The notes under the pieces are model-generated. The model did not search any database and had not been told where the DNA came from. It worked only from the letters and a program-made list of their open reading frames with translations. From Leeuwenhoekiella polynyae (GTDB lineage: Bacteria; Bacteroidota; Bacteroidia; Flavobacteriales; Flavobacteriaceae), in contig NZ_QOVK01000023.1 of the NCBI RefSeq assembly GCF_004104075.1, positions 1 through 64,000 on the forward strand: a DNA stretch of 64,000 nucleotides, written 5' to 3'. Position 1 is the stretch's first letter, and each line of letters opens with the position of its first letter. Below are positions 38,064-48,816 of this stretch, one piece after another. The position numbers and the translations under genes were made by a program.

Positions 38064-38903
38064 TTACTCTTTTAAAAAATTTACGATTTTTTCGTTTACC
38101 TCATTATCGTAGAGCGAATGATTAAGACCTTTAGTCTCTATAAATTCAGATTTTTGTAATTCTGAATGAATGGCGTGTGAGCCAGAAGCCGGAGTAATGA
38201 TATCATCTTTATCGTGAATGACTAGTGTAGGCACAGTTATTTTTCTTGCAAAAGCGGAAGAAGAAAATTCAACAGTTTTAAAATTGAATGTATTCAGGAA
38301 AAAATTATCCAATGCTTTTAGAGCTTTGTTGTTTAAGCCTAAAAGTTTTTGGTAATCTTTCAAGATGCTTTCTAGTTTATCCGGAGCTCCCAGAATCACT
38401 AATTTTTCAGTTTTAAAAGTTTCTGCATGCGACTGGTTGTATAAAACCGTCATTCCGCCCATAGAATGACCGATGAGGAAATCAGGCTGATACGTATTTA
38501 AAATTACGCTTAGTGCCTTGTGGTAAAGTGGAACATAAAAGTATTTGCCACTACTGTAACCGTGTGCGGGCGCGTCAAAGGCAATGATATTATAATCTTC
38601 TTCTTGAAACCGGTGAATCATGTCTTTCCAACGATGGGTGTGACTTTCCCAGCCGTGAACCAATACTATGGTTTTGCCTTTACCTGGCCATCTGTAAGGT
38701 TGGATGGTATGCTCTTCAACAGTAACTTGTGGTTCTAGATTCGGTTTTAAAAAACCTTCGTGATGAGGTCCTATTTTGCCGCGTCTGGGTTTGCTAAAAA
38801 CTTTAAAAGCTTTTTTTGCCGAAGCTCTGGGACTTACTACAGCAAGCACGTTGATATATGAACCAATCGCTTTCGGAAGAATTTTTTTGACAATTTTATT
38901 CAT
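38064..38903 (-). CDS. Alpha/beta hydrolase
   Basis: A 279-residue serine hydrolase. The oxyanion loop VLVHGWESHTHRW, the nucleophile elbow LIGHSMGGMT (Ser), Asp in VIHDKDDIITP and His in KGLNHSLYDNE form the triad. The N-terminus is a hydrophobic or basic stretch of about 30 residues without a clear signal peptide. Substrate unknown. It is separated from the upstream small gene by a terminator. Confidence 0.85.
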   Translation of the reverse strand: MNKIVKKILPKAIGSYINVLAVVSPRASAKKAFKVFSKPRRGKIGPHHEGFLKPNLEPQVTVEEHTIQPYRWPGKGKTIVLVHGWESHTHRWKDMIHRFQEEDYNIIAFDAPAHGYSSGKYFYVPLYHKALSVILNTYQPDFLIGHSMGGMTVLYNQSHAETFKTEKLVILGAPDKLESILKDYQKLLGLNNKALKALDNFFLNTFNFKTVEFSSSAFARKITVPTLVIHDKDDIITPASGSHAIHSELQKSEFIETKGLNHSLYDNEVNEKIVNFLKE

Positions 38904-38929
38904 AAAAAAACCCTCTTTTTGAGAGGGTC
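38904..38929 (-). terminator. Terminator of the small membrane protein gene
   Basis: On the minus strand a 6-8 bp GC-rich stem (38921-38928 with 38910-38916) is followed by a T-run, ending at the start of the alpha/beta hydrolase gene. Confidence 0.75.
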
Positions 38930-38951
38930 AAATATACGGGTTATCTATGGC

Positions 38952-39155
38952 CTAATTTTTATTTTCGGCATCAATAACATCTGTGTCTTTTCGATATTTT
39001 AATAGTGATATACCAGAAAGGAAAAAAATACCACCCAATATAGCCAAAGCCCAAGGGCTAACACCGGTACTCAAACTTCCAAAAACACCCATAATTCCTA
39101 TTACAAGCGAGATTGCTCCTCCTATTACCATAACTAGTGCTAAAATCTTAATCAT
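38952..39155 (-). CDS. Small two-helix membrane protein
   Basis: A 67-residue protein: helix 1 IKILALVMVIGGAISLVIGI, a short periplasmic loop (FGSLSTGVSPW) and helix 2 ALAILGGIFFLSGISLLKY, then a charged tail (RKDTDVIDAENKN). Function unknown. It has the same length and layout as the broken gene at 28618-28821, so the two may be distant paralogues. A terminator follows. Confidence 0.65.
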   Translation of the reverse strand: MIKILALVMVIGGAISLVIGIMGVFGSLSTGVSPWALAILGGIFFLSGISLLKYRKDTDVIDAENKN

Positions 39156-39302
39156 AATTGTATAAATTATTAGGTTAGATTTTAAAAGTACAGCTATAGA
39201 CTCAAGCTAGGTTTTAGATTAACGTGTCTTTAGGTAAGAATTAATAATTATTTACGAATTAGAATTTGATTCCCAGTTGTTTGTGAGTTGCGGTTGGTTT
39301 GA

Positions 39303-39674
39303 TTATTCTTCTCTATTGACTTTATTGAAATCAAAAGCAGGCTTGCAAATTGAGATGTAAGTACATGGTTTGTCAAAGGGATTGCTATACTGCACGCGTG
39401 TTCCTGCAGAAATCTTAATAGACTGTCCGGCTTCTAGGATAATCTCTTCCTCATCAATTAAAAACTGCTTTTTACCCTCAAAAATAAACGTGTATTCATC
39501 AAACTCGGGAGTTTGAAAAGGTTCGCTCCATTGTGGAGGTGCTACCATATGAGCAATACTGATTTCAGAATTACCGTCGCTGGCTTTACCAAAATGTTCG
39601 CCAATATATTTGTCATCATCAGTAGGAACTACAAAAGGCTTTTTCTGTATTTGAAATTTTTTATCAGACATCAC
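39303..39674 (-). CDS. Cupin-domain protein
   Basis: A 123-residue single-domain cupin. The beta-barrel motifs are FQTPEFDEYTFIFEGKKQFLI (motif 1, with metal-ligand-like Glu) and LEAGQSIKISAGTRVQYSNP (motif 2, lacking the His of metal-binding cupins). Likely a binding or isomerase-type cupin of unknown ligand. It lies 7 nt downstream of the lipoprotein gene and is probably co-transcribed with it. Confidence 0.8.
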   Translation of the reverse strand: MMSDKKFQIQKKPFVVPTDDDKYIGEHFGKASDGNSEISIAHMVAPPQWSEPFQTPEFDEYTFIFEGKKQFLIDEEEIILEAGQSIKISAGTRVQYSNPFDKPCTYISICKPAFDFNKVNREE

Positions 39675-39681
39675 ATCGGGT

Positions 39682-40227
39682 TTACCAGCCTATCATAAAA
39701 TATTTAATCTTGGCATCACTAGGTATTTCTGCAGTAGAAACTTTAGCATCCATATTGAATTTAAGTTCCCCGGGAAGTTTGTCGCGATCTATTGTGAAGT
39801 AAGCGTTGATCTCGTCAACAAAAACAACAATGCTGCTAATCAACGTTTCAACACGTGAAACTTCATAAGCGTCTGTAATATCTTTAAAAGTACTGTTGAG
39901 GTTGATGCCTTCTTCTGTGGTATAACGCGCATCAAAAATCTGAATCGTTTTAATGGTTTTAGGAGATCCTTCTTTTGTAGGCATAAGGCTTAGTAATTGC
40001 TCACCGCCTTTCTCATAAATTTCAATAGCATTTACATTAAGTTCTTCGCTTAAACCGGAGTTTTGATCTACAACACTGTCTTTACTAAACAAGGTTTTGA
40101 GTTCACTAACTTGAGTGTCTTTTGTTAAGGGGCCTACTTGATCTGCAGTAACTGTAAAAGCATTATCGCTGTTACAAGAGGTAAGTGATATGCTTGCAAT
40201 AAGGGCAATGAATAAAATACGTTTCAT
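39682..40227 (-). CDS. Lipoprotein of unknown function
   Basis: A 181-residue protein with a lipoprotein signal (MKRILFIALIASISLTSC; lipobox LTSC, Cys18) and Asn/Ser at the following positions. The mature part contains FTVTADQVGPLTKDTQVSEL and a beta-rich domain with alternating charge. No known family recognised. It lies downstream of the HerA-like gene (28 nt gap) and upstream of the cupin. Confidence 0.75.
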   Translation of the reverse strand: MKRILFIALIASISLTSCNSDNAFTVTADQVGPLTKDTQVSELKTLFSKDSVVDQNSGLSEELNVNAIEIYEKGGEQLLSLMPTKEGSPKTIKTIQIFDARYTTEEGINLNSTFKDITDAYEVSRVETLISSIVVFVDEINAYFTIDRDKLPGELKFNMDAKVSTAEIPSDAKIKYFMIGW

Positions 40228-40255
40228 ATAGAGTTTTAAATTTAAGTCTGTTTTT

Positions 40256-41779
40256 TTATTTAATTAGTTTACCTAAAATACCCAAAACACCGCGTATAAC
40301 CGTGGCGCTGGTGAGTACTTTAATAATAGCTTTTTCTGTAGAACTACTACGTGAAGAAGTACGAGAACTTCTTTTTACTGTTGCACGTTCTTTTTGCGCT
40401 TTTTCTTTAGCTTCTTCGCTCTCTGCTTTTTTAATTTTTGCATTGAGTAACTCATAAGCACTTTCCCGGTCTACAGCGTCATTGTATTTAGGAGCGAGTG
40501 CAGATTTACGATTTATTTCTTCAATCTCAGCATCTGTTAAGATATCCATGCGTGACATTGGCGCACGCATCATAGTTGCGGCAAGCGGAGTGGGGCGACC
40601 TTTTTCATCTAATGCAGAAACTAAAGCTTCACCGGTACCCAAACTGGTAAGTACTTCTTTAGTATCGTAATATTCTGAATCGGGATAGTTCTCTGCGGTT
40701 AACTTTATGGCTTTACGATCTTTTGCAGTAAAGGCTCTTAACGCATGCTGAATTTTTAAACCCAACTGACTCAAGACTCCTTCGGGGACATCAGTGGGGT
40801 TTTGAGTTACAAAATAAAGCCCCACACCCTTAGAACGAATGAGCTTTACGATACTTTCAATCTGACTGTGTAATGCTTTTGAAGCCTCTTTAAAAATAAG
40901 ATGCGCTTCGTCTATAAAGATTACCAGTTCCGGTTGGTCGCTATCTCCCTGCTCCGGGAATGTGCTGTAAATTTCAGCAAGAAGGCTCAACATAAATGTT
41001 GAAAACAATTTAGGCCTATTTTGAATATCCGTTAACCGAATGATGTTTATTTTTCCTCTTCCGTTATCATCTAAGCGCAAAAGATCATCTACATCAAAAG
41101 ATTTTTCGCCAAAAAAGATATCTGCACCTTGCTGTTCAAGCTGAACGATTTTCCGCAAAATAGAACCCGCTGAAGCTGTCGAAATCCTTCCATACAAATC
41201 CTGAATTTCTTCTTTTCCTTCGTCAGTAGCATATTGTAAGACCTTTTTAAAGTCTTTTAAATCCAGTAGCGGTAAGCTTTTGTCATCACAGTATTTAAAA
41301 AGTATCGCGATAATACCAGCTTGCGCATCGGTCGCATCAAGAATACGGGAAAATAAAACCGGGCCAAATTCACTTACTGTAGCTCGCAGGCGCACACCAT
41401 TTTGCTCAGAAAGTGTAAGTAGTTCTACGGGAAAGTCTTTGGCTTCAAAAGGCAATCCTATTTTTTCATGACGTTCATCAATTTTAGGATGACCTTCACT
41501 GGCTTTTGCGATACCACTAAGGTCTCCTTTCATATCCATCAACAGAACCGGAACTCCCTTTTCTGATAGATTTTCGGCCAAAACCTGTAGCGTTTTAGTT
41601 TTACCCGTACCGGTTGCTCCGGCAATAAGACCATGACGATTCATAGTTTTAAGAGGAATTTTTACGTGCGCACCTGTGATGGTCTGACCTTCTAACATAG
41701 CAGCTCCTACAGTGATACTCAATCCTTTAAAAGTGTTGCCTTGTATTATAAGATCTTTAAATGCTTCAGTTTGATTCAT
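40256..41779 (-). CDS. HerA-like helicase/ATPase (DUF853, YjgR type)
   Basis: A 507-residue FtsK-HerA-type ATPase. Walker A is GATGTGKTKTLQ (about residues 54-65), Walker B LVIFIDEAHLIF, with an arginine-rich sensor region (LIRSKGVGLYFVTQNPTDVP). The C-terminus is a charged, serine-rich linker (RTSSRSSSTEK) and a hydrophobic end (VIRGVLGILGKLIK) that may contact membrane. Its biological role is not established; it is not next to a NurA or defence partner here. Confidence 0.85.
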   Translation of the reverse strand: MNQTEAFKDLIIQGNTFKGLSITVGAAMLEGQTITGAHVKIPLKTMNRHGLIAGATGTGKTKTLQVLAENLSEKGVPVLLMDMKGDLSGIAKASEGHPKIDERHEKIGLPFEAKDFPVELLTLSEQNGVRLRATVSEFGPVLFSRILDATDAQAGIIAILFKYCDDKSLPLLDLKDFKKVLQYATDEGKEEIQDLYGRISTASAGSILRKIVQLEQQGADIFFGEKSFDVDDLLRLDDNGRGKINIIRLTDIQNRPKLFSTFMLSLLAEIYSTFPEQGDSDQPELVIFIDEAHLIFKEASKALHSQIESIVKLIRSKGVGLYFVTQNPTDVPEGVLSQLGLKIQHALRAFTAKDRKAIKLTAENYPDSEYYDTKEVLTSLGTGEALVSALDEKGRPTPLAATMMRAPMSRMDILTDAEIEEINRKSALAPKYNDAVDRESAYELLNAKIKKAESEEAKEKAQKERATVKRSSRTSSRSSSTEKAIIKVLTSATVIRGVLGILGKLIK

Positions 41780-41918
41780 CAGTCAAAATTTGGAATAAAA
41801 ATAAGGATTAATGCTAAAAAGCAATCGGTTGATAAAACTATTCTTTTTTTTGATTTTAATATTCTGAATGTATGAGTTGTGTTCTTGTTTCATCCATAGA
41901 AAATAAGGTAGCTAAGCT

Positions 41919-41949
41919 TTGGCAACGATTTTATTGCGGTGTATCTTTG
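41919..41949 (+). promoter_or_regulatory. queE promoter, nearly at the start codon
   Basis: TTG at 41919-41921, 20-nt spacer, TATCTTTG at 41942-41949. The -7 box ends 6 nt before the ATG at 41956, so the expected transcription start falls on or next to the start codon. It therefore also argues against a start further upstream at 41872. Confidence 0.65.
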
Positions 41950-41955
41950 CACCTT

Positions 41956-42588
41956 ATGACAAAAGAGGCAACAGCAAGCCGGGTAGAGCTCGGTGAATTA
42001 CTTCCGTTAATGGAAGAATTTTATACCATACAAGGTGAGGGTGCTCATACCGGTACTCCTGCATATTTTATTAGAGTAGGTGGTTGTGATGTAGGCTGTC
42101 ACTGGTGTGATGTTAAGGAAAGCTGGGATGCGGCGATACATCCTCCTACAGAGGCAGCTGCTATTGTAGCTAATGCAAAAAAATACAGTAAGACTATTGT
42201 AATTACGGGGGGAGAACCACTAATGTGGGATATGAATCACTTAACCAGTATGCTTAAGGCTGAAGGGTTGAATGTGCACATTGAGACTTCTGGTGCTTAT
42301 GAATTATCTGGTCATTGGGACTGGATTTGCCTTTCTCCTAAGAAACGTATGTTACCGAAGCCTCGTATCTATGACGAAGCTCACGAACTGAAAGTGATTA
42401 TTTATAATAAAAATGATTTTGCTTTTGCGGAAGAACATGCTTCAAAGGTTAATGGTAAATGCGAATTATTTTTACAACCCGAGTGGAGTGTGCGTGAAAA
42501 AATGACTCCGTTGATAGTAGATTATGTTATGGCAAACCCTAAATGGAAGGTAAGCTTGCAAACCCATAAGTATCTTAATATACCTTAA
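41956..42588 (+). CDS. queE: 7-carboxy-7-deazaguanine synthase
   Basis: A 210-residue radical-SAM enzyme making the 7-deazaguanine ring for queuosine. The cluster motif is CDVGCHWC (Cys44, 48, 51; CX3CX2C). ITGGEPLMW is the SAM-binding GGE motif, and EEFYTIQGEGAHTGTPAYFI is the family N-terminus. The start MTKEATASRVELGELL at 41956 fits homologues and the promoter position. The other queuosine genes are not in this window. Confidence 0.93.
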   Translation: MTKEATASRVELGELLPLMEEFYTIQGEGAHTGTPAYFIRVGGCDVGCHWCDVKESWDAAIHPPTEAAAIVANAKKYSKTIVITGGEPLMWDMNHLTSMLKAEGLNVHIETSGAYELSGHWDWICLSPKKRMLPKPRIYDEAHELKVIIYNKNDFAFAEEHASKVNGKCELFLQPEWSVREKMTPLIVDYVMANPKWKVSLQTHKYLNIP

Positions 42589-42590
42589 AT

Positions 42591-42620
42591 AAAAGAGGCT
42601 TCCAGATGGAAGCCTCTTTT
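42591..42620. terminator. Bidirectional terminator between queE and the DUF2911 gene
   Basis: A perfect 13-bp stem (42591-42603 with 42608-42620), 4-nt loop, with A- and T-runs at the two ends, between convergent genes. Confidence 0.9.
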
Positions 42621-42639
42621 ATTTAATAAATGCGGAAAA

Positions 42640-43194
42640 TTACATTTCAACTTCTTCAATTGGAATTTGAATATATAGATCATCCCACCCTAAGAACATA
42701 TCAGAACCGTCTTCTGTAGGTTGAAACGAAATAGAAAATGCTTCGATAGGTGCTGCTGTTTTGTGAGCTGGTATTTTAAAACGAACTAAGTCGCGTTCTT
42801 CTTTGTATCCGTAAGCACCCCAAGTGTCCAGGTCTTTGTTAAGAATTACCGTCCACTCATCTTCTGTAGGGATTGTGAATAAAGTATACGTTCCGGCAGG
42901 TACTTTAGTGTCACCTACCATCATTTCTTTATAGAATTTAATTTCGGTAGATTCATTAGCTCCGGTTCTCCATACCTCACCGTATTTTTCCATACCATCT
43001 TCTTCTGCAAAAACATCGCGTCCTTTTTTCTGAGGTCTGCTATAAATAACACGCACTCTGGGAGCTTTATCCTGACCACGATACATAGCGATATCTAATG
43101 GACTTTTATCGAGTTCGCTAAACTTTTGAGCTGTTGCAGTGCTGCCAAAAATAAGAGTTGCTACTAAGATGCTTTTAAGTATAATGGATTTCAT
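42640..43194 (-). CDS. DUF2911-domain secreted protein
   Basis: A 184-residue exported protein: a cleavable signal (MKSIILKSILVATLIFGSTATAQ) and the DUF2911 body with RVIYSRPQKKGRDVF, GEVWRTGANESTEI, KVPAGTYTLFTIP and EWTVILNKDLDTWGAYGY. The family is widespread in Bacteroidota; function unknown, probably a periplasmic beta-sandwich protein. A -7 box lies at 43232-43239. Confidence 0.9.
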   Translation of the reverse strand: MKSIILKSILVATLIFGSTATAQKFSELDKSPLDIAMYRGQDKAPRVRVIYSRPQKKGRDVFAEEDGMEKYGEVWRTGANESTEIKFYKEMMVGDTKVPAGTYTLFTIPTEDEWTVILNKDLDTWGAYGYKEERDLVRFKIPAHKTAAPIEAFSISFQPTEDGSDMFLGWDDLYIQIPIEEVEM

Positions 43195-43231
43195 AACTAT
43201 TTTTTTAATAATTGAGTGTCAAAATTTTATA

Positions 43232-43239
43232 CAAATGTA
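43232..43239 (-). promoter_or_regulatory. -7 element upstream of the DUF2911 gene
   Basis: Reads TACATTTG on the minus strand, a full -7 match, about 38 nt before the start. No clean TTG at the expected distance. It lies divergent to the asnB promoter in the same gap. Confidence 0.4.
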
Positions 43240-43394
43240 CAATGTGGTAAAACCTACAGTTGTTAAGACTTTATTAAAATGATTGAAGTTTGCACTTATT
43301 AATTGAAATGTCAAAATTTATATTTATAAAGTTTTATTTTTAGAGTTATTTTACTTTAAAAGTTTAAATATGTAAGCATATTTGCATTATTTGT

Positions 43395-43424
43395 TTGTGA
43401 ATTAGAATGTGTATTGCATCTTTG
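43395..43424 (+). promoter_or_regulatory. asnB promoter
   Basis: TTG at 43395-43397, 19-nt spacer, CATCTTTG at 43417-43424 (one mismatch to TAnnTTTG), 26 nt before the ATG. Confidence 0.55.
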
Positions 43425-43450
43425 AACCAACAAATTAAAATAATACGATT

Positions 43451-45133
43451 ATGTGCGGGATAGTATGTGCCTACGAATTGAAGCAGCCAGCTGAGGTGTT
43501 AAGACCACAGCTTTTAGAAATGTCAAAAAAAATACGTCACCGTGGTCCAGATTGGAATGGTGTTTATAGCGATGAGAAAGCTATTCTCGCTCATGAGCGT
43601 TTGTCTATAGTTGACCCTGCATCAGGGAAACAACCTTTATTAAGCCCTGATGGAAAATTAATTCTTGCGGCGAATGGTGAGATTTATAACCATCAGGAAT
43701 TGCGTAAGCAATTAAAAGGGAAATACGATTTTAAAACACAGTCTGATTGTGAAGTGATCTTAGCACTTTATCAGGAGGAAGGTACTGGATTTATTGATAA
43801 ACTGAACGGGATCTTTGCATTTTCGTTATACGATTCTGAGAAAGATGAGTATTTCGTGGCGCGTGATCATATGGGGGTTATTCCACTTTATATGGGATGG
43901 GATCAACACGGTACTTTCTATGTAGCTTCAGAATTGAAAGCTTTAGAAGGAACGTGTACTAAAATTGAATTATTTCCTCCGGGACATTATTTACACAGTG
44001 CAGAAGGAGCGTTGAAAAAATGGTACGAGCGTGACTGGATGGAGTATGATGCTGTTAAGGATAACGAGACTAGCATTGAGAAGCTAAGAGATGCTTTAGA
44101 AGCAGCAGTGCACCGCCAGTTAATGTCAGATGTGCCTTATGGAGTATTGCTTTCAGGAGGTTTAGATTCTTCTATTACTTCTGCAGTAGCGAAGAAATAT
44201 GCAGAAAAGCGAATAGAGTCTGGAGATACAGATGGAGCATGGTGGCCAAGATTGCACTCGTTCTCTGTAGGTTTAGAAGGTTCACCAGATTTAGCTGCAG
44301 CCCAAAAAGTAGCAGATCATATCGGCACGGTACATCACGAGATTAAATTTACAATTCAGGAAGGTCTGGATGCGATTAAAGATGTAATATATAATCTGGA
44401 AACTTACGATATTACTACGATTAGAGCTTCTACTCCTATGTATTTGATGGCTCGTGTAATTAAGTCTATGGGGGTTAAAATGGTTCTTTCCGGAGAAGGT
44501 GCAGATGAGGTTTTTGGAGGGTATCTTTATTTTCACAAAGCACCCGATGCTAAAGAATTTCATGAGGAGACTGTACGTAAGCTGAGCAAACTGCATATGT
44601 ATGATTGTCTAAGAGCAAATAAATCTCTTGCTGCCTGGGGTATTGAAGGTCGCGTTCCATTCTTGGATAAAGAATTTATGGATGTAGCGATGAGTATTAA
44701 CCCACAAGACAAAATGATCAATGGGGAGCGAATGGAAAAATGGGTGTTGCGTAAAGCATTTGAATCCTATCTTCCTGAGAGTGTTGCCTGGAGACAAAAA
44801 GAGCAGTTTTCTGATGGCGTAGGCTATAGCTGGATCGATACTCTAAAAGAAATGGTGGATGAGAAAATTAGCGATGAGCAATTAGCTAACGCTAAATATA
44901 AATTCCCTATTCAAACACCAGGTAATAAAGAAGAGTATTACTACAGAAGTATATTTGCTGAGCATTTCCCAAGTGATGCAGCAGCAATGAGTGTTCCTCA
45001 GGAAGCATCTGTTGCGTGTAGTACAAAAATTGCATTAGAATGGGATGAGGCTTTTAAGAACATGAACGATCCGTCTGGTAGAGCTGTTGCAAATGTACAC
45101 AGTGATGCCTATAAAAAGAAAGAATTGGCATAG
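43451..45133 (+). CDS. asnB: Asparagine synthase (glutamine-hydrolysing)
   Basis: A 560-residue AsnB that converts aspartate, glutamine and ATP to asparagine. The N-terminal glutaminase domain starts MCGIVCAYE with nucleophile Cys2, RHRGPDWNG follows. The synthase domain has the PP-loop LLSGGLDSSITSAV and GEGADEVFGGYLYFH. The C-terminal end includes WRQKEQFSDGVGYSWID. It is the E. coli AsnB-like type. It has its own promoter and terminator. Confidence 0.97.
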   Translation: MCGIVCAYELKQPAEVLRPQLLEMSKKIRHRGPDWNGVYSDEKAILAHERLSIVDPASGKQPLLSPDGKLILAANGEIYNHQELRKQLKGKYDFKTQSDCEVILALYQEEGTGFIDKLNGIFAFSLYDSEKDEYFVARDHMGVIPLYMGWDQHGTFYVASELKALEGTCTKIELFPPGHYLHSAEGALKKWYERDWMEYDAVKDNETSIEKLRDALEAAVHRQLMSDVPYGVLLSGGLDSSITSAVAKKYAEKRIESGDTDGAWWPRLHSFSVGLEGSPDLAAAQKVADHIGTVHHEIKFTIQEGLDAIKDVIYNLETYDITTIRASTPMYLMARVIKSMGVKMVLSGEGADEVFGGYLYFHKAPDAKEFHEETVRKLSKLHMYDCLRANKSLAAWGIEGRVPFLDKEFMDVAMSINPQDKMINGERMEKWVLRKAFESYLPESVAWRQKEQFSDGVGYSWIDTLKEMVDEKISDEQLANAKYKFPIQTPGNKEEYYYRSIFAEHFPSDAAAMSVPQEASVACSTKIALEWDEAFKNMNDPSGRAVANVHSDAYKKKELA

Positions 45134-45156
45134 TCCGTTTTACATAATTTGTTTAG

Positions 45157-45187
45157 AAAACGCCTTCTCAAAAAGAAGGCGTTTTTT
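45157..45187 (+). terminator. Terminator after asnB
   Basis: A 9-bp GC-rich stem (45160-45168 with 45174-45182) with A-run before and T-run after. Confidence 0.85.
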
Positions 45188-45284
45188 TGTTTTAATAGTT
45201 AATCTCAACTATTCTTTAGAATACTGAAATTTCAGTGCTTTTTTTCCACAATTTGTTGATAACTTAAGCTGTTTGGCGCGGCTT

Positions 45285-45319
45285 TTGACATATTATCGCG
45301 TAGCCTTTTTTTATATTTG
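45285..45319 (+). promoter_or_regulatory. gyrB promoter
   Basis: TTG at 45285-45287 and TATATTTG at 45312-45319, spacer 24 nt (somewhat long). The predicted leader is about 180 nt. Confidence 0.55.
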
Positions 45320-45430
45320 TTAGCTAGTCGTAATGAGGGTTTTTAAACCTGATTTATGGGGTTTAGATTTGAAGCTTTAGCTTGATCTAGCTAAACTTTT
45401 TTAGATTGAAATTGTAGCGTTTCAGCTAAA
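45320..45430 (+). promoter_or_regulatory. Candidate attenuator in the gyrB leader
   Basis: TTTAGCT (45376-45382) and AGCTAAA (45389-45395) form a 7-bp stem with 6-nt loop, followed by CTTTTTT: a terminator-like hairpin. TTAGCT also occurs at 45320-45325 and AGCTAAA at 45424-45430, so the stem strands have alternative partners. This arrangement could give conditional termination of gyrB. A stem of A-T rich pairs is weak, so the effect is uncertain. Confidence 0.4.
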
Positions 45431-45500
45431 AAAAAGAGGTCTAAGAATACTGATGTAATTAGGGGTTTTAGATCGTAAAACAGAAAATTTAACTTAATAA

Positions 45501-47447
<1,947 letters not shown>

Positions 47448-47466
47448 TCGATACTAAATAGAATTT

Positions 47467-47498
47467 AAAAGCCCGATAATTATTTATCGGGCTTTTTT
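47467..47498 (+). terminator. Terminator after gyrB
   Basis: A perfect 13-bp stem (AAAAGCCCGATAA with its complement), 4-nt loop, T-run. Confidence 0.9.
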
Positions 47499-47510
47499 AA
47501 TGGTGTAGCC

Positions 47511-47540
47511 TTGTGTCTTTCAGGGGTTTTGTTATTTTTG
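47511..47540 (+). promoter_or_regulatory. Promoter of the DUF6588 gene
   Basis: TTG at 47511-47513, 19-nt spacer, TATTTTTG at 47533-47540, 23 nt before the ATG. Confidence 0.7.
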
Positions 47541-47563
47541 AATAAACCAAATCAATCAATTAA

Positions 47564-48568
47564 ATGAAAAAACTACTACTATTTTTAAGTGCAGTTACGC
47601 TTTCTGCTAATGCCTTTGCTCAGGACGATGAAGGCTTTGAAGCAATCATTGTGGCGGGAGCAGCAGATGCTAATACTTTAATGGGAGCCTATATTGCGCC
47701 AGCAATGGAAGGCTTAGTTTATAGCATGTCCGGCGGCTGGTATCATACCGCAAAAACGCATAAAAAGTTAGGTTTTGATATTACTATTGGAGTTAATGCA
47801 GCAATTGTGCCTACTGAAAAGGAACTGTTTTCTTTTGCTGATTTAAATTTTGAAAACACCATAACAGCATCTCCGGGAACCACTCCTACAGTTGCTGGTA
47901 GCGGAAATCCTGCAGAAGTAACGGTTGTTACTCAGGATGGGGATACTGGTACTTTTACCATGCCTGAAGGGGTTAAAGATGATTTACCACTCAACGCAAT
48001 GCCGGCCCCGACGCTTCAGGCAAGTGTTGGGCTTATTTATGATACCGATTTAATGGTTAGAGCGACCCCAAAATTAGGGAGCGACGATGTAAAAGGTAGC
48101 TTATTTGGAGTGGGGTTGAAGCATAATCTCATGCAATACTTAGGTCCTTTAGATAAGCTCCCACTTAATGTTGCGGTTATGGGGGCATTCACGTCTATGA
48201 ATGTTGATTATGATATTGAGGATGGATCTTCTGTAGATGGTGTAAATCAGGCTGCAGAATTCAAATTAAACTCTTATACATTTCAAGGTGTAGCCTCGTT
48301 AGATTTTCCTTTTATAACTGTGTATGGTGGTTTAGGGTATACCGGAGGTAAGTCTGAATTGAATGTTTTGGGTACTTATAATGTAGATTATAATGGAGGA
48401 GCTGACAGGACTACCTTAACAGATCCCATTGCACTTTCTTACAGTCCGTCTAGCGTTAGAGCTTCGTTAGGCGCACGTTTAAATCTGGCATTTTTCAAAA
48501 TTTATGCAGATTACACGGTTCAAGAGTACAGTAATTTGAGTGCGGGAATTGCATTCAGTTTTAGATAA
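47564..48568 (+). CDS. DUF6588-family outer-membrane beta-barrel protein
   Basis: A 334-residue exported protein with a clear signal peptide (MKKLLLFLSAVTLSANAFAQ) and mature part of alternating strands ending SNLSAGIAFSFR, an aromatic-plus-basic end typical of outer-membrane barrels in this phylum. Recognisable segments: ADANTLMGAYIAPAMEGLVY and VYGGLGYTGGKSELNVLG. Function unknown. It has its own promoter and terminator. Confidence 0.75.
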   Translation: MKKLLLFLSAVTLSANAFAQDDEGFEAIIVAGAADANTLMGAYIAPAMEGLVYSMSGGWYHTAKTHKKLGFDITIGVNAAIVPTEKELFSFADLNFENTITASPGTTPTVAGSGNPAEVTVVTQDGDTGTFTMPEGVKDDLPLNAMPAPTLQASVGLIYDTDLMVRATPKLGSDDVKGSLFGVGLKHNLMQYLGPLDKLPLNVAVMGAFTSMNVDYDIEDGSSVDGVNQAAEFKLNSYTFQGVASLDFPFITVYGGLGYTGGKSELNVLGTYNVDYNGGADRTTLTDPIALSYSPSSVRASLGARLNLAFFKIYADYTVQEYSNLSAGIAFSFR

Positions 48569-48599
48569 TTTACTTTACCATTTGTCAAATGGTTGCCAG

Positions 48600-48634
48600 A
48601 GCCACTTTTAAGCATATAGCTTATAAGTGGCTTT
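48600..48634 (+). terminator. Terminator after the DUF6588 gene
   Basis: AGCCACTT (48600-48607) pairs with AAGTGGCT (48625-48632), with further pairing inside (TTAAGC with GCTTAT), followed by a short T-rich tail. Confidence 0.65.
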
Positions 48635-48816
48635 ATTTATACTGTGGAGTTTGAGGAAGCCGAATATAGGGTCTATGATGCAAATCATAACCTAATTTTA
48701 AGTCTTAAGAGTCTTAAAAGACTAAATGAAGTCGTAATTTTAAAGCCGCAATCGATAACTTAGTTGTTTTGCCGGTTGCGATAAAATTATTTAATAAATC
48801 TTATAAATACATACCC

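Noticed and set aside
41872-41955. N-terminal extension of queE
   Set aside because: The promoter lies within it, and the extension has no resemblance to QueE.
48769-48816. N-terminal extension of mdh
   Set aside because: The Rossmann strand begins at MKVTVVGAG (48817); the extension is not part of the family.
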